NCBI GenBank assembly: GCA_964006375.1 | Contig: OZ023264.1 | Location: 177,850,010-177,914,009 of the forward strand | Reading direction: 5' to 3' | Origin: Tillus elongatus | Lineage: Eukaryota > Arthropoda > Insecta > Coleoptera > Cleridae | Length of the DNA stretch: 64,000 nt | Shown here: piece by piece, positions 48,897 to 60,780 of the stretch | Numbering within the stretch: position 1 is the first letter of the stretch | Layout of the letters: the number at the start of each line of letters is the position of its first letter | Program-made: the position numbers and the translations under genes | Notes under the pieces: model-generated | The model's database searches: none | What the model was told of the DNA's origin: nothing | What the model saw: the letters and a program-made list of their open reading frames with translations, nothing else

Positions 48897-49218
48897 ACCG
48901 ATAACTCAAAAATAATGGGCCGATTTTGATAAAATTTGGTACGTACCTTCCCTTTGTAAATAGCTTGGATAAGTTCGTTAGTCAGGAAAATCGGAGGAAG
49001 TTTTCCGGGAAAATTTTGAGCTTCATTCGAAAAAAATTTTTAACTCAAAAAATAAAAAAAGCTATGATAACCAAATTTGGTAGGTAGGTTTACGATGTAA
49101 AAAGTAAACTCTACACCAAAATTTAGATTTCTATGTTACAAGAAAAAAAAGTTATAATAAAATATTTTGTGCCAGATCATTTCTATGTAAATTCACTACC
49201 ATAACGCACTTGCTGCGT
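48711..49218 (-). repeat. TA-element copy, reverse orientation
   Basis: Terminal palindrome tttagtgaattttcgtagaa-aaaattcactaa (48712-48741), aaaagcgcgaactaggaccc, (TA)n at 48827-48893, caccgataactcaaaaataa, shortened body, and the reversed 5' end aacgcacttgctgcgtccag at 49203-49222. A compact complete copy of about 510 bp. Confidence 0.75.
48827..48893. repeat. (TA)n microsatellite
   Basis: Perfect TA repeat of about 67 bp. Confidence 0.95.
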
Positions 49219-49346
49219 CCAGACTATACATATATGTCAAATGTAGTTTTTTATTATTTTTCATCAGCTAACATAACTTGTATCATGTACAAAGTGGTAC
49301 AAATATAATGAATATATGCATTACTTCGGAAATCGGTGACTGTAAA

Positions 49347-49537
49347 AAGTCTGGACGCAGCAAGTGCGTTATGGTAGTGAATTTTCATAAAATTGTTTTT
49401 AATACCAAATATGTGTTTTTTTTAAGAAAGCGGGCATCAAATTTGGTTACCAGTATAACCTATATAGTAGAAACAATGTGCTATGTGTCATTCAAATTTG
49501 AAGAATCTAATTAACATCTTCTACCATAACGTACCTG
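49347..49537. mobile_element. T1 MITE-like element, short form
   Basis: Starts gtctggacgcagcaagtgcg and ends near accataacgtacctgctgag, the diverged inverse. Internal blocks gcatcaaatttggttaccag and tataacctatatagtagaaa are shared with 60138-60434 and 7405-7850. About 190 bp, non-coding. Confidence 0.65.
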
Positions 49538-49584
49538 CTGAGTTTCAAGTTTCTTTTCTTACAACCATGCATCATATTTCGATG

Positions 49585-49721
49585 GAAAATGCAAACATGC
49601 ACTAACATAAGGCGTGTTCGATAAAAAAAAGAAAATTTGTATTACCAACAACTTATAAGCCACCCTAAGATTGTAAAAATAATTTTTTAAGATGTAGCTC
49701 AAGACACCCCTTAATTAATGT
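49585..49721 (+). repeat. Dispersed repeat R2, copy 3 (split by solo LTR)
   Basis: aacataaggcgtgttcgata, gattgtaaaaataatttttt and acaccccttaattaatgt, continuing after the LTR at 51096 with atacaatttttttcgtattt. The uninterrupted copy at 151-385 shows the empty-site arrangement. Confidence 0.75.
49718..49721. repeat. Target duplication, left of solo LTR
   Basis: ATGT, repeated at 51096-51099. Confidence 0.7.
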
Positions 49722-49800
49722 TGTCACGGAGTGACTAATCCGGGATAGATTACCCGGATAGATTTACCGTCGTAACCACCGCATTATGTTACACCATAAA

Positions 49801-49895
49801 GGTTGGAATATTTTCCAACATTTTCCGTGGAGTAATGTACGAAAGATTTGCGAAGGTTGGAATATTCCCAACATTTTCCGTGGAGGAATATACGA
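49801..49895 (+). repeat. Tandem repeat in U3 of the solo LTR
   Basis: ggttggaatatt followed by ccaacattttccgtggag occurs at 49801-49842 and 49855-49895, period 54. Enhancer-like U3 repeats are common; function not shown. Confidence 0.8.
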
Positions 49896-50049
49896 GATCC
49901 GGTATGTCGAACGGAATAATTAGTAGAGGGGACAATTAGGCGGGGGCGATTTCGGAAAAGAAGTGGGACCGGACGGAACGCCGACAGAGAGTAGGGAGTT
50001 GGGTAGTGACCGCGAACAAGCTAGTGCGTCCGTCGCAAAGAAGTGAAAT

Positions 50050-50056
50050 TATAAAG
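50050..50056 (+). promoter_or_regulatory. Putative LTR TATA box
   Basis: TATAAAG about 330 bases into the LTR, in a GC-richer context. The transcription start is not determined. Confidence 0.4.
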
Positions 50057-50821
50057 CCCGTGAGGTTCACGAGAAGACCAGTAAGCCGAGCGAGACCGCC
50101 GCTTCCCACCGCAGCGATTGCTTAGTGAACCTCTTCACCGGAGAATACCCCAGGTAGGTGAAAACCCGATTCTATTACCTCTGGTCGAAATATGGAACGC
50201 CCCGCAATAACACTGGGAACCTTAGAGGGGACCGTTTCTTCCCTGTCTCCTCTGGCGGGCTGCTCTTGGGGTTGGGAGCTCCATTGGCTGGAGTAGGTTC
50301 GGACAGAGCGGCGACTGCGCCGGTCCAGATTGAAACAGCTAGGCGGCGCCTGGCGTCCCGGCCCGTCCGCGGCCCGGTTCTGGAGGAGCGTAAATCAGGG
50401 AACGGGGGTGGTCCTCTTCCGCACCGAACAAGGCCCTCCGAGCGTGCGAGTGAGAACGTGTGAATGATGGGCCGTAGATAATACTTGCTGGTGCAATACA
50501 AAGCTTTATGTAGTATTCGACGCACCCTGTAAGTTGCATGCCCGCCTGGGAACACCCGCTATTAATCACTATCCTGCCACCACCCTGCACCGCTTAAACG
50601 TTGCCGCTTTACCGTCCCCGTGCAATCCGCGCGTAACAATAATTTAAAGCCAAGTAACCACATCTGCCTCTGGCCGCCCGTAATTGCTAGTCTTCCTGGT
50701 AACAGGACCCCGTTATTTCCTTGTGTATATAATTAGTGAATAGAATTCTATTTTAATTTACTCGATATTTCATTTCATCTCCCAGAATATCCACCCAAAT
50801 ACAATTTGACTCCAGTTCCTT

Positions 50822-50827
50822 AATAAA
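50822..50827 (+). promoter_or_regulatory. Putative LTR polyadenylation signal
   Basis: AATAAA about 1.1 kb into the LTR, in the position expected for the R region. Confidence 0.4.
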
Positions 50828-51095
50828 GACCATAACCAGAAGTCCCGGGGGATTTTGTCTTGGCTTAGGAGGACCCTGTCTCCACTAGAAACTACCCTGG
50901 GCTAGTGTATCCGTTGACAGTGACTTGGGAGAAGGGAGATATCCAGCGGGAGCGCGTTTACTCCCTGACAATCTCTATAAACGCTGGCGTCCGAGCATGA
51001 TCCCGTAGGAAAGCCGTGTCTCGGAAGTCATCCCGAAATTCCCCAGGTTAGGGAAAACTAGTATTAACCCCCGGCCACCTCAAGTGGCCGTCACA

Positions 51096-51537
51096 ATGTA
51101 TACAATTTTTTTCGTATTTTGTATAATAACGGATATATTGAACTTTATTGATTTTTTAACGAAAATTCGACAAAAATTATATACCTATCATTAAACGATA
51201 TAGCTAAGACTACTGCCAAAGCGTCAGGAAAAGGGCCTATTTGAAACGAATTTTCTGGAAACATTTTAGTAAAATGAAGGACAATGAAGGTTGTAGCCAA
51301 GACTTCAGGGTTTGTAAAACATTCTTCTTGAGACATTTTCTTTCCACAGCCCGTATTAGCTTCAAGTTCAAATGTTGCCAATTTTGACGTTTTAAATCTC
51401 GACTTTGACGTTATGAGGAAAACTCCAATTTATCTTTCTTTAAATGCCTATAACTTTTTTGTCTTTTAACTTGGAGGACCTAATTTTGGTACGTAATGTA
51501 CATATAATGATATAAACCCACTTACCAAATTTCTTTT

Positions 51538-51545
<8 letters not shown>
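51096..51545 (+). repeat. R2 remainder and TA-element body
   Basis: After the LTR: aacggatatattgaacttta, then TA-element body blocks (ctactgccaaagcgtcagga, tagtaaaatgaaggacaatg, gccaattttgacgttttaaa, aatgatataaacccacttac). It stops before its own (TA)n and is joined to another copy at about 51540. Confidence 0.65.
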
Positions 51546-52235
<690 letters not shown>

Positions 52236-53095
52236 CTTTTAATTCTTTTTATTGAAATTTACCAAATAAGCAATCCTTCTGAATATTTTTCAAAATGAAT
52301 GAAGTGTTATTTTCAAATCACCCGACGGATCTAGTAGGCCTTGTACAAGAGTTCTCTACTTCAAATGGGAAATAAAAAAACTAACAATCTTTTAAAATAC
52401 ATCATGCATAATACGTCTCGTGAAGTAGACACATATGTTGAGATGAAAATGAAACGTGAAACTTCGATGAAAATGAAACGTGAAACTTCGTCTGTAACCA
52501 CTTTGCTGACAAAATTCAATACCATTTTCATAACAAAGTTACAATCGATCGAAATATGGCCTAGCATGCGCTGCCGCCAAATAAAATTTATGTGAGACAT
52601 AAAAAAAATATTATTTTTTTGCTTCAATAACTAAAATTGCTCACTTTTAATATGGCATTTTATGGATGTATTGTAGAAAGTAAAAAATGTATTTAGAATG
52701 TGACTAGCATCTTGTTTACGTCGTTCACTGCGCTTTTACATTAAAAATCTTGTTATAGCAGTCTTTACTACGACGCTGGTGCCCGTCGTGTGCTCATTTA
52801 TCTTCTGCAATATCGACAAATTGTGAATTATGTTTTAAATATTGACGCTGCTCTGAAATAAAAGTGTTTTGAAATGCTCGTTAGCGTAAACCGGGTGAGT
52901 TTCACAAGTACTTGTCAATTAATCAGTGGCTGTGAGGTATTTGACATTTCTGAGACTGGATCTTAAAGAGAGTAATTTTCCGTAAAATTTAGTTTTATTT
53001 CTGAATCAAATGGGTGTCTTATATTCCAATGAAAGAGCATATACACAGGCCGATCAATAAGTAGCGTTTTTCCCCTCAGGGCTCGTCCGCGGCCT
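52236..53095. other. No gene recognised
   Basis: About 860 bp. It contains a perfect 24-base tandem duplication (52442-52489), otherwise unique. Open frames of 84-88 codons overlap on both strands at 52341-52627 and derive from that low-complexity tract. Confidence 0.5.
52442..52489. repeat. Tandem duplication, 2 x 24 bp
   Basis: gatgaaaatgaaacgtgaaa + cttc repeated twice without change. Confidence 0.9.
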
Positions 53096-53099
53096 TGCC

Positions 53100-54535
53100 G
53101 CCCTGATAGCGCTGCAACCTTTGGTTGATTGTGCATATCCTTAGTCTTACTCCACCCATTCCAAAACCACTGTGCCTTGAACTAGTCTGCACAGCGATTG
53201 ATAGGGTGAAGTTTTATATTGCTCTGTCTCCGGTCTAGACTGACCGTAGATCAGTTGTCTTGTGCGGTCCAGAGCTTTACACTCGCACAAGATGTGCTGG
53301 GATGATTCCTCCCCCCTCGCCGCATGCGAGATCCGCTTCGAACCGCCCCATTTTATGCAGGTGTTTCTTGACGGCCATGTGTCCCGTCAAGAGACCCGTT
53401 GTGTTTCTGAGCTGTCCTCTGCTAAGATTTAGCAGCTCTACAGCTCTCTTTGAACTGGGTTCGTCAATTATTGACTTCCCATGTTTGAGCCCTGGACAGT
53501 CTTCCCAGTACACATTGTGTTGGTTTCTGACCCAGGACTTAATAGCTCCCCTGGCAGTGCTCTTTGTGACGTCCAGAGCTGGTTCTGGTCCCATAAATGG
53601 TTCTGCTGAGCCACTCTTCGCGAGACTGTCAGCTTCTTCATTGCCTTTGACCCCAGAGTGACCCGGCACCCAGATGAGGGTCACCTCATTCTGCCCAGCC
53701 AGGTCGCTCGTCTCGTCTCGACACTCACTCACCAGCCAGGAATTTACCCGTGGGCTACTTGGTGCCTTAAGGGCTGCCTGGCTCTCTGTGGCTATGAGGA
53801 TCCGCTTGTTGGTGTAGCCCCTCCTCTTGTACTCCCGCACACAGTGCAGGATGGCGTCCATTTCGACCTGAAACACCCTTGCATGGGCTACGAGGGAAAT
53901 ACTATGATTTACCCTCGGTCCTTCCGAGTAAACACCTGCCCCTGTCGCACGCTCCCCACCGGATCCGTCCGTGAACCAGACGAGAGCGTCCCGTGGTATG
54001 CCGGGCGTCTCCTCTCGCCATGCCTCGCGGTCGGGTATTTCCACTGTAAAGTTGTTTTCGCTGCAGATTCGCGGGCTCGCGAAGTCTGACCTCATTTCAA
54101 GCATGTGCTCTTTCACGATCTCCTAAATTTTGCAGTGGCCCCTGAAGCCTGGGTTGATTTTCAGTCTACCATTGCAGGCTAGTCTGTATAGTCCTAGCCT
54201 GGCCTCCCCCATAATACCTAAGTGGGGGGGGGGGGGGCAGATCCAACAACACCTCAATGGCGGCTGTTAGGGTTGAAGACATGGCCCCTGTGATGCCTAG
54301 GCAAGTCATCCTTTGGATCTCGCCTAGTTTTTGTTTGGCACTGGATTGTGTCACCTTAGGCCACCAGACCAGTGCCGCATATGTTAACGATGGTCTGACC
54401 ACCCTTGTGTACAGCCAGCGGGCCATACTAGGTCTTAGTCCCCACGTTTTTCCATATAGCCGCCTGGTGACGGCTAAGGTCATGACTGCCTTACGCAGTA
54501 TTTTTCAATGTGACCATTCCAGTTTGTCTTTTTTT
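53100..54535 (-). pseudogene. LINE-B, 3' part with RNase H
   Basis: Minus strand. 54483-54166 reads MTLAVTRRLYGKTWGLRPSM and YTRVVRPSLTYAALVWWPKV, the region after a LINE reverse transcriptase. 54116-53277 (279 residues) is the RNase H domain: WFTDGSGGERATGAGVY (first D), FQVEMDAILHCV (E), ATESQAALKA (the usual D of SDSQAA is E), HSGVKGNEEADSLAKSG (last D), then LTGHMAVKKHLHKMGRFEAD, a typical post-RNase H tail. RNase H would remove RNA during target-primed reverse transcription. A 14-G run (54224-54237) breaks the frame between the two parts. The RT itself is missing (5' truncation). More GC-rich than its surroundings, so it is a different LINE family from LINE-A. Confidence 0.85.
54224..54237. 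repeat. Poly-G run
   Basis: Fourteen G in a row in the LINE-B copy. It encodes a run of prolines on the minus strand and sits where the two open parts separate. Confidence 0.95.
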
Positions 54536-55480
54536 TTTTGGTAAACCGCAAATATCTCGACAATTATCAACTTTAGGTATAGGGAATGCTAATACAGTTT
54601 GAAAGAGAATTATCTGCTCTATTCAATGAGAAGATAATACATAGGGTGTTCGATTTGAATTAAATAAGTTATTCTAGTTTAAAGCACACCAAATTCTAAT
54701 GCATCCTACAAAACACCCTGTATATGAAACAAAGACGCGGACGTGCCCTGAGAGAGAAGAAAATCACTTTTGTGGCCCTAATAAACACTAACCTACCAGT
54801 GCGCGTGCCGTTGCCATGGCAACCGCCTTATTCAAGCGTCCCGAAGCAGACGCAGCATTTGTATACGAACAAATCTGGCTCAGTCAATCCGCAGTTGGTT
54901 GATGCTCTATAGTAGTCTGAGGTCAACAATACGTAAGCGCTTCGCGTTGGGGCATGTATACATTCAATTCGGTGATCAGGGGCAGGCTTGCAAATTATAT
55001 CGTACCATAAATTACTATAAAAATACGTTATAAACTGCGGCGCGACGTAAAAAGACATTTTTATGTGGTTGTACAAAATTAATTTGAGAGAATGAAGAAA
55101 AATTAGAAAGAAATTATGGTGGATTTTGAAAAAAACTGTTTGGCTTAATCTAAATAATGAATAAAAATGTAGGTGAAGCTGCGCTTCACCTGCTTAATCT
55201 GACGAGCCGTCACTGGTGGAACGGTCGATGACGCAAAGACCCAAATTTTTGGAACCGTCATCAAAAAAGATATGCTCTTTGAATTTCCGTCAAACAATTA
55301 TGGGGTTGACATCTGAAAAAAAATCAACAAGGCTGGAGGTGAAATGGTGAGGGGTGAAAATTACAAACTAATACTACATACAAGGTGTGAAAGGAAAAGT
55401 TTAATTGATGCGTCCAAGCGTATTTCACAAGAAATATTTCTCTACGAATTATGAGTTTTATTTCATAATTGCGGTCCGCA

Positions 55481-55482
<2 letters not shown>
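54536..55482. other. No gene; small transposon-like ends and a hairpin
   Basis: 54642-54722 is bounded by agggtgttcgatttga and aaaacaccctgta, an inverted pair about 80 bp apart that may be a tiny MITE. 54770-54960 is GC-richer but lacks a recognisable product. A perfect hairpin occurs at 55171-55191. The rest is unique. Confidence 0.4.
55171..55191. repeat. Perfect 9-bp-stem hairpin
   Basis: aggtgaagc-tgc-gcttcacct. Could be a transposon end or a terminator-like structure; context gives no decision. Confidence 0.8.

Positions 55483-55564
<82 letters not shown>
55483..55564. repeat. (TA)n microsatellite next to a transposon-like terminus
   Basis: About 82 bp of TA, then cacatatacagggtttgaag, which resembles the TA+CAGGG ends of the mariner-like elements. 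No second end or transposase was identified between 55575 and 56180. Confidence 0.9.
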
Positions 55565-55574
<10 letters not shown>

Positions 55575-55575
<1 letters not shown>

Positions 55576-56184
55576 GGGTTTGAAGTCGCCTTACCGCAAC
55601 CACAAGGACCTGTTGGAGTAATCATGCTTGCGACGAGAGCGGCGAAATCGTCTTAAGACTGTGTTGATGAGATTTATTAAACAAAATTGATCATAAGCAA
55701 ATTCTTGACGAAAAGTGACCCCTATTTTGAAACGAGTGGATCTAGCAAAAATCTCAAGAAATGCTTTATGAAAGTTTTTAAGCACATCACAAAACGTATT
55801 TCCTAACAAAGTTTGCGTTTTTTCAATTATCAAAAAAATCGTCTAGCATGTGGTCTGTGAATGACTTTTAAAATGTGTTTGGTAAGAAGCGTTGATGCAA
55901 CGTGTAGGAAAAGTATCCGATAATTTATGGTTCTAATTAATCAACAGTGCCGAAATCATTAGGTCTATTTGGGGATTGTCATTTGTTGCCTGCCTTAACC
56001 TATTTTCTTGCACGAATGAAATCATCTATCGATTACACATTAATTATTCATTAAACAGCCTACTCAAATTTTAACTCCTATTATCTTATTTTATCGTATG
56101 TTCCAGGATGTTTCAATTAAGATGAAACCTAATATCTACTTTATGTCACATTTGCCGTAATATTTAATTGAACTTTACGAAACA
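55575..56184. other. Possible transposon remnant, no gene recognised
   Basis: Begins cagggtttgaagtcgcctta. An 80-codon minus-strand frame (55591-55833) shows no known motif. The remainder is unique AT-rich DNA. Confidence 0.35.

Positions 56185-56236
<52 letters not shown>
56185..56236. repeat. Compound (TG)n(AG)n microsatellite
   Basis: About 10 TG units followed by about 16 AG units. Confidence 0.95.
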
Positions 56237-56239
<3 letters not shown>

Positions 56240-56400
56240 TGGGTTGACCTCGGAAAGCAGGCTCCATTAGCCATAGACTTTTATAAAATAATTAATTTAA
56301 AGATTTTTACAAGAGAAACTGGTCAAGCAGAAATACAATTCTGTGCAATGAAACGATTTTATTAATGTTAATAAACTAAAATAATAATTAAAAACAACTT

Positions 56401-57115
56401 TTAAAATATATGCTTTATATATAGAAGTACATTAATGTGCTCATTTTCGAGACTCAATAAATGTGTGAAATTTTGGCGTTGACTTGAATAATCGGGAGAC
56501 GTAAAGAAAATGTGGTTTAAAGCCCCTTCAGACTGCTCATCGCATGTGCAAATCGCTGTATCTAGCACTCCTATTTCATGGAGATGTGCAGGGTTTCTAG
56601 CATGATTACGTTTTAACCTAGTCATTGTGGTTATAAAAGATCTTGAGTAACTATTTGTAAATGCATGCTTGTTTGAAAGGTTTGGATATAATAGTTTATA
56701 GTGATCATTACTATTTAGAATGTACCGTCTTCATTCGCTTTCCTTATGTTTGACGTAAGTTTTGTTTTAATTCCGTATATAGGTCGTATCTTGTGATTTT
56801 AGAGTTCCTATAATCAACACACTCTATTGCTTCTCGAGCACATCTATTAGCAATTTGGTTGCCACAAATGCCACAGTGAGCTTTTATCCACATAAATCTT
56901 ACGTCGCCTATAGTTCTTAGTTTGTTATGTAGTTCTATGATGTTATGAACAATATCATTACTTTGTGCTCCTCTGAAATATTTTAAGGTTATCAATCAAT
57001 GCTGATTGAGAATCGCTCATTATTATGCTGTGAGTAATTGAATTTTCGAGCATCCAATTCATTACTTTTTCGATTGCATACAATTCGGCTGTATATATAG
57101 TACATAATTTACTCA
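56401..57115 (-). pseudogene. LINE-C, RNase H and C-terminal tail
   Basis: Minus strand. About 57115-57005 reads IYTAELYAIEKVMNWML (E) and IIMSDSQSAL (D). 56995-56744 continues in another frame with RFMWIKAHCGICGNQIANRCARE, where the usual GNExAD aspartate is N. 56625-56401 gives RLKRNHARNPAHLHEIGVLD and CTCDEQSEGALNHIFFTSPDY, the CxC and hydrophobic tail of RNase H-bearing LINEs. Frameshifts and a lost catalytic residue make it a pseudogene. The first D of RNase H and the RT are missing. Confidence 0.75.
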
Positions 57116-57119
57116 GCTT

Positions 57120-59146
57120 GTATGTAACGACTATGTTGCTTTGTTTTACACAGAATTTCGCAGGTGGTAGTGGACTTTTCCTTTACGTGATAGTAAAGGA
57201 TTTTTTTCACGCCCGAAGAGGTACCACCCCTTACATCAAAGGGCCGGTGAAGTCCCAACGGACGTTTCCAGTTCTGGTGTATGAGTCGATTTCCCTTATA
57301 AACAAAAGTGATGATGGCTCCTCCTTGTACAAAAGATTCCGGGATCCATTCGGATCTCCGGGAGAGGGGTGTCCAGGGGTGCCAGCATCAAGGTTTAACA
57401 TATCCTTCTCGATTATATGTGGCCTAAATTCTAACCTGAACTCCGTCCACCATTTACTCCAGGCTAGTAGGCCGCAACTCCTCTTCCTCTTCCTCACCGA
57501 AACCCAAATCAGTGCCAAAACAGCCATTAATCACCTTAATTTCCCGGGTTATGAGCTCCTTGCGTCCTTTAGATTGCATGGAGGTGTGTGCGCATACGTT
57601 CCTGGCAATCTACCGTGCACCAGACTCCCCAACTTGGAAGCTGGAAGAAAAAACATACTTTGGATGAAACTCTCTCTCAGGGCTGCAACTAAATTCATCT
57701 GTTGCATTTACCGGTCACTTTCTGCCAACAATTTTTTCCAGCTCTTCGACTACCTTTCTGAAAAAACTGACCATCTGATTTCTGAATATCCTTCCTCCGA
57801 GGTGACTATTCTCGGTGACTTCAATGTCCATAATAAGGAATAGCTAGGTTTTCAAAAACCGATCCACAAGGAAGAGCAGCGGAGGCCTTTGCTGTCAGTA
57901 ATTCTTTAGCCAATATGGTTCAGCAACCTACTTACTTTCCTCGCATCCCAACACACAGCTCAATTCCCTTGGATCTCCTTCTTACTACAAAACCTGAATG
58001 ATATAAGACATCAGTCACCGCCCCCATTGGTCGCTTAGAGCACGGCATGGTCAGTGCTTCCTGCGCAGTACAACCCAAGGTCACACAGTCATCACACCCA
58101 CGTATAGTTTGGCACTACAACTCCGCGAAATGGGACAAAATGCGGGATTAATTTTCCTCATTTCCGCGGGCGTTTGTCTGCTTCTCTCTTCCTGACCCCT
58201 CTGATATCGCACAAAACGTCACCGAAATTACCCAAGCTGGCATGGAATTATTTATTCCACGTATACAGAAAACCTCTTCAGTCACTCAAAGCCCTGGTTC
58301 CTCAAATCCTGTGACAAGGCCAGACTTGAAAAGGTCCAAGCTCACAAATCGCTTCTACACAATCCCAGTCAAGAAAACCGTCAAGCATTTAACGACGCAA
58401 GAAACCGCTATGTCCGCATTCTTTCTGAGGCAAAAAACTTGTTTAATAGCCACATCAAAAACAAAGTCCTATCAAGCTCCAACGGTAGCAAACCCTTCTG
58501 GACTCTTGCTAAATCTATTGGGAATAATTTCTGCAAGAGAATGTTCCCACCTCTTATTTTAGTGGATGAAATTGATTCTACCGCCCTGGGCAAGGCTAAA
58601 CTTTTTGCCTCGTTGTTCGCCAGCAATTGTACTCTCTACCACCAACAGTCCCCAATGTCGCGCATAAAATGACGGATATCATTTTCAAAACTAAAAAGGT
58701 ACGAAAGGTGCTCTCTTTTCTTGATACCAGGAAAACCTCTGGCCTTGACGGGGTCCTAGCAATTGTTCTCAAAAAATGCGCACCAGAACTTGCTCCTGTT
58801 CTGACTCGTCTCTTTCAGACATCTTACAATAGAGGCATATTCCCTAGTAATTGGAAAACTGCTCTAGTACAACCCGTCCCCAACAAGGGATCCAAAGCGC
58901 TTCCTAGCAAGTACAGGCCTATTTCTCTGCTTACAGTAGTCTCTAAAGTGATGGAAAAGTATATAAGCACCGAATTACTAAAATGTCTTGAAAACCACAG
59001 TCTAATGCACGACAGGCAGTATGGATTCCGTCAGCGCAGATCAACTGCTGACCTCCTTCCCTTTGTTACCCATTCTTGGAACAAGTCTGTGTAACTACAC
59101 GGTGAATCCCAGATTGTCGCTCTAGACATATCCAAAAAATTCACAA
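57120..59146 (+). pseudogene. LINE-A, endonuclease to mid-RT
   Basis: The only copy here with the endonuclease. 57400-57843 reads IICGLNSNLNSVHHLLQA, LLFLFLTETQIS (catalytic E), GGVCAYVPGNLPC, TKFICCIYRSLSAN and SSEVTILGDFNVHNKE (catalytic D and N), then a stop. Another frame gives the linker; 58627-59094 gives the RT fingers (SKVMEKYISTELLKCLENHS, GFRQRRSTADLLPF). It ends at about 59146 before the YADD box. 57120-57390 may be 5' leader or ORF1 remainder; I see no motif there. Together with 37031-39405 it covers the whole LINE-A coding order. Confidence 0.82.
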
Positions 59147-59452
59147 TACACAAGCGAATAGTCTGTATTATTTGTGAGTAAAATGGCTTAAAAAAAATGG
59201 AAGAAATAGGGGGTTGATGAAATTTGACACTTTTCCATTAAAAGGCCAGTAATATATGTACATATAAATATTCCTAAACATCTGACATTCTTTCATTAAA
59301 TTTAAGTCTGGGTTGATTATAGAGGAGTTAAATATTAATTTTTGTTGTAATCAAGTCATCGACCCCAAATTCATTTAACAAAAACTCTTTATGTACAGTA
59401 GATTATGACACTATGTGAAAATTATAACCTGTGATGAGCACTGATAAGTACA
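59147..59452. other. No gene recognised
   Basis: About 300 bp of unique sequence between a LINE-A fragment and an inverted repeat. Confidence 0.45.
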
Positions 59453-59678
59453 TTTGCAGAACCCAAATCACCACAACACATATTTCAAAGACCTTACGAT
59501 CGTTTCACTGACAACGTAGGCGTCATCAGAGGATGAAAAATTCTAAAAGAATTTTGGAGGATGAAAATTCTGACAGAATTTTTCATCCTCTGGTGACGCT
59601 GATGTTGTCAGTGAAACGATCGTAAGGTCTTTAAAATATGTGTTGTGGTTATTTGGGTTCTCCAAGTGTCATTATTAG
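59453..59678. repeat. Dispersed repeat H, inverted pair
   Basis: Left arm about 59453-59547 and right arm about 59580-59678 are inverse copies of the unit at 30085-30190, joined by a short palindrome around aaattctgacagaattttt. Shared blocks: acgatcgtttcac on the left and gtgaaacgatcgtaaggtct on the right. Confidence 0.75.
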
Positions 59679-60077
<399 letters not shown>

Positions 60078-60137
60078 GTGACTACAACAACATACTATCT
60101 GCTATTTTAAGAGAAACCTGTTTATACGCAAAATTGA

Positions 60138-60434
60138 AGTCTGGACACGGCAAGGGCGTTATGGTAGTCAATAGTGAAGGAAATATAATTTTTTTTTAAG
60201 AAAGCTTGCATCAAATTTGGTTACCAGTATAACCTATATAGGAGAAAAAATGCACCATATGTCATCAAAATAACTTTATTGTTTGCAAATGTACAAAAAT
60301 CTTCCGAAAATAAACTTAAAATGTGCTCAAAAACTGGTTCCCTGGCCAACGAACCTTAGGTTAATAGTAAATTAAGATATAGTAAGAAACATTTAATGAA
60401 AAATCACTACCGTAACGCTCTTGCTGAGTCCTGA
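60138..60434. mobile_element. T1 MITE-like element
   Basis: Starts gtctggacacggcaagggcg and ends accgtaacgctcttgctgag with tcctga, a diverged inverse. It contains gcatcaaatttggttaccag and ccaacgaaccttaggttaat, shared with the modules at 7405 and 47972. About 297 bp, non-coding. Confidence 0.7.
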
Positions 60435-60439
60435 ATTTA

Positions 60440-60780
60440 TTTTCTTACAAACATGCATTATCTTTCGATGGAAAATGCAAAAATTGCAATAATAAAAGGC
60501 GTGTTCGATTAGGAAAAAAAAATGCATGACCCAGCGACTTATGGGCCACCTGTGATTGTAAAAATAATTTTATAAGATGCAGCTCCAGACATTGTATAAT
60601 TAACATATAAACTTTTTTCTCATATCTTTTATAATAATGGATATATTGAGCTTTACTCTAGAAATGCGTCACCCTGTATATATGCAAACAGATAAAAACT
60701 TAAACTAACCCGGATATGGGTTCTATGGGGCCTAGTTCGCGCTCATTTGAAGAAATCTTCTCAAAAGTCACCAAATCTGT
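60440..60780 (+). repeat. R2 copy 4 joined to a TA-element 3' block
   Basis: cttacaaacatgcattatct, aaaaggcgtgttcgattagg, cttatgggccacctgtgatt, ataatggatatattgagctt, then gatatgggttctatggggcc and cgcgctcatttgaagaaatc without an intervening (TA)n. Confidence 0.6.

Larger units (their letters stand above)
49722..51095 (+). mobile_element. Solo LTR of an LTR retrotransposon
   Basis: A 1374-bp block, more GC-rich than its surroundings, starting TGTCACGGAGTGAC and ending GGCCGTCACA (TG...CA with short inverted ends), flanked by ATGT on both sides. Within it are a TATAAAG box at about 50050, an AATAAA signal at 50822 and a direct repeat in the first part, as expected for U3-R-U5. Orientation is taken from those signals. 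No gag-pol is next to it. The 4-bp duplication fits a Ty3/gypsy-type element, but without the internal region the family is undecided. Open frames inside (up to 126 codons) are probably not real genes. Confidence 0.82.

Noticed and set aside
50158..50590. Overlapping frames of 83-126 codons in GC-richer DNA
   Set aside because: They lie within the solo LTR, overlap on both strands and have no domain; GC content alone explains the lack of stops.
59580..59640. Hammerhead ribozyme in the H repeat
   Set aside because: Core order is similar, but one copy reads ctggtga instead of ctgatga, an extra base precedes stem II and no stem I pairing is visible.
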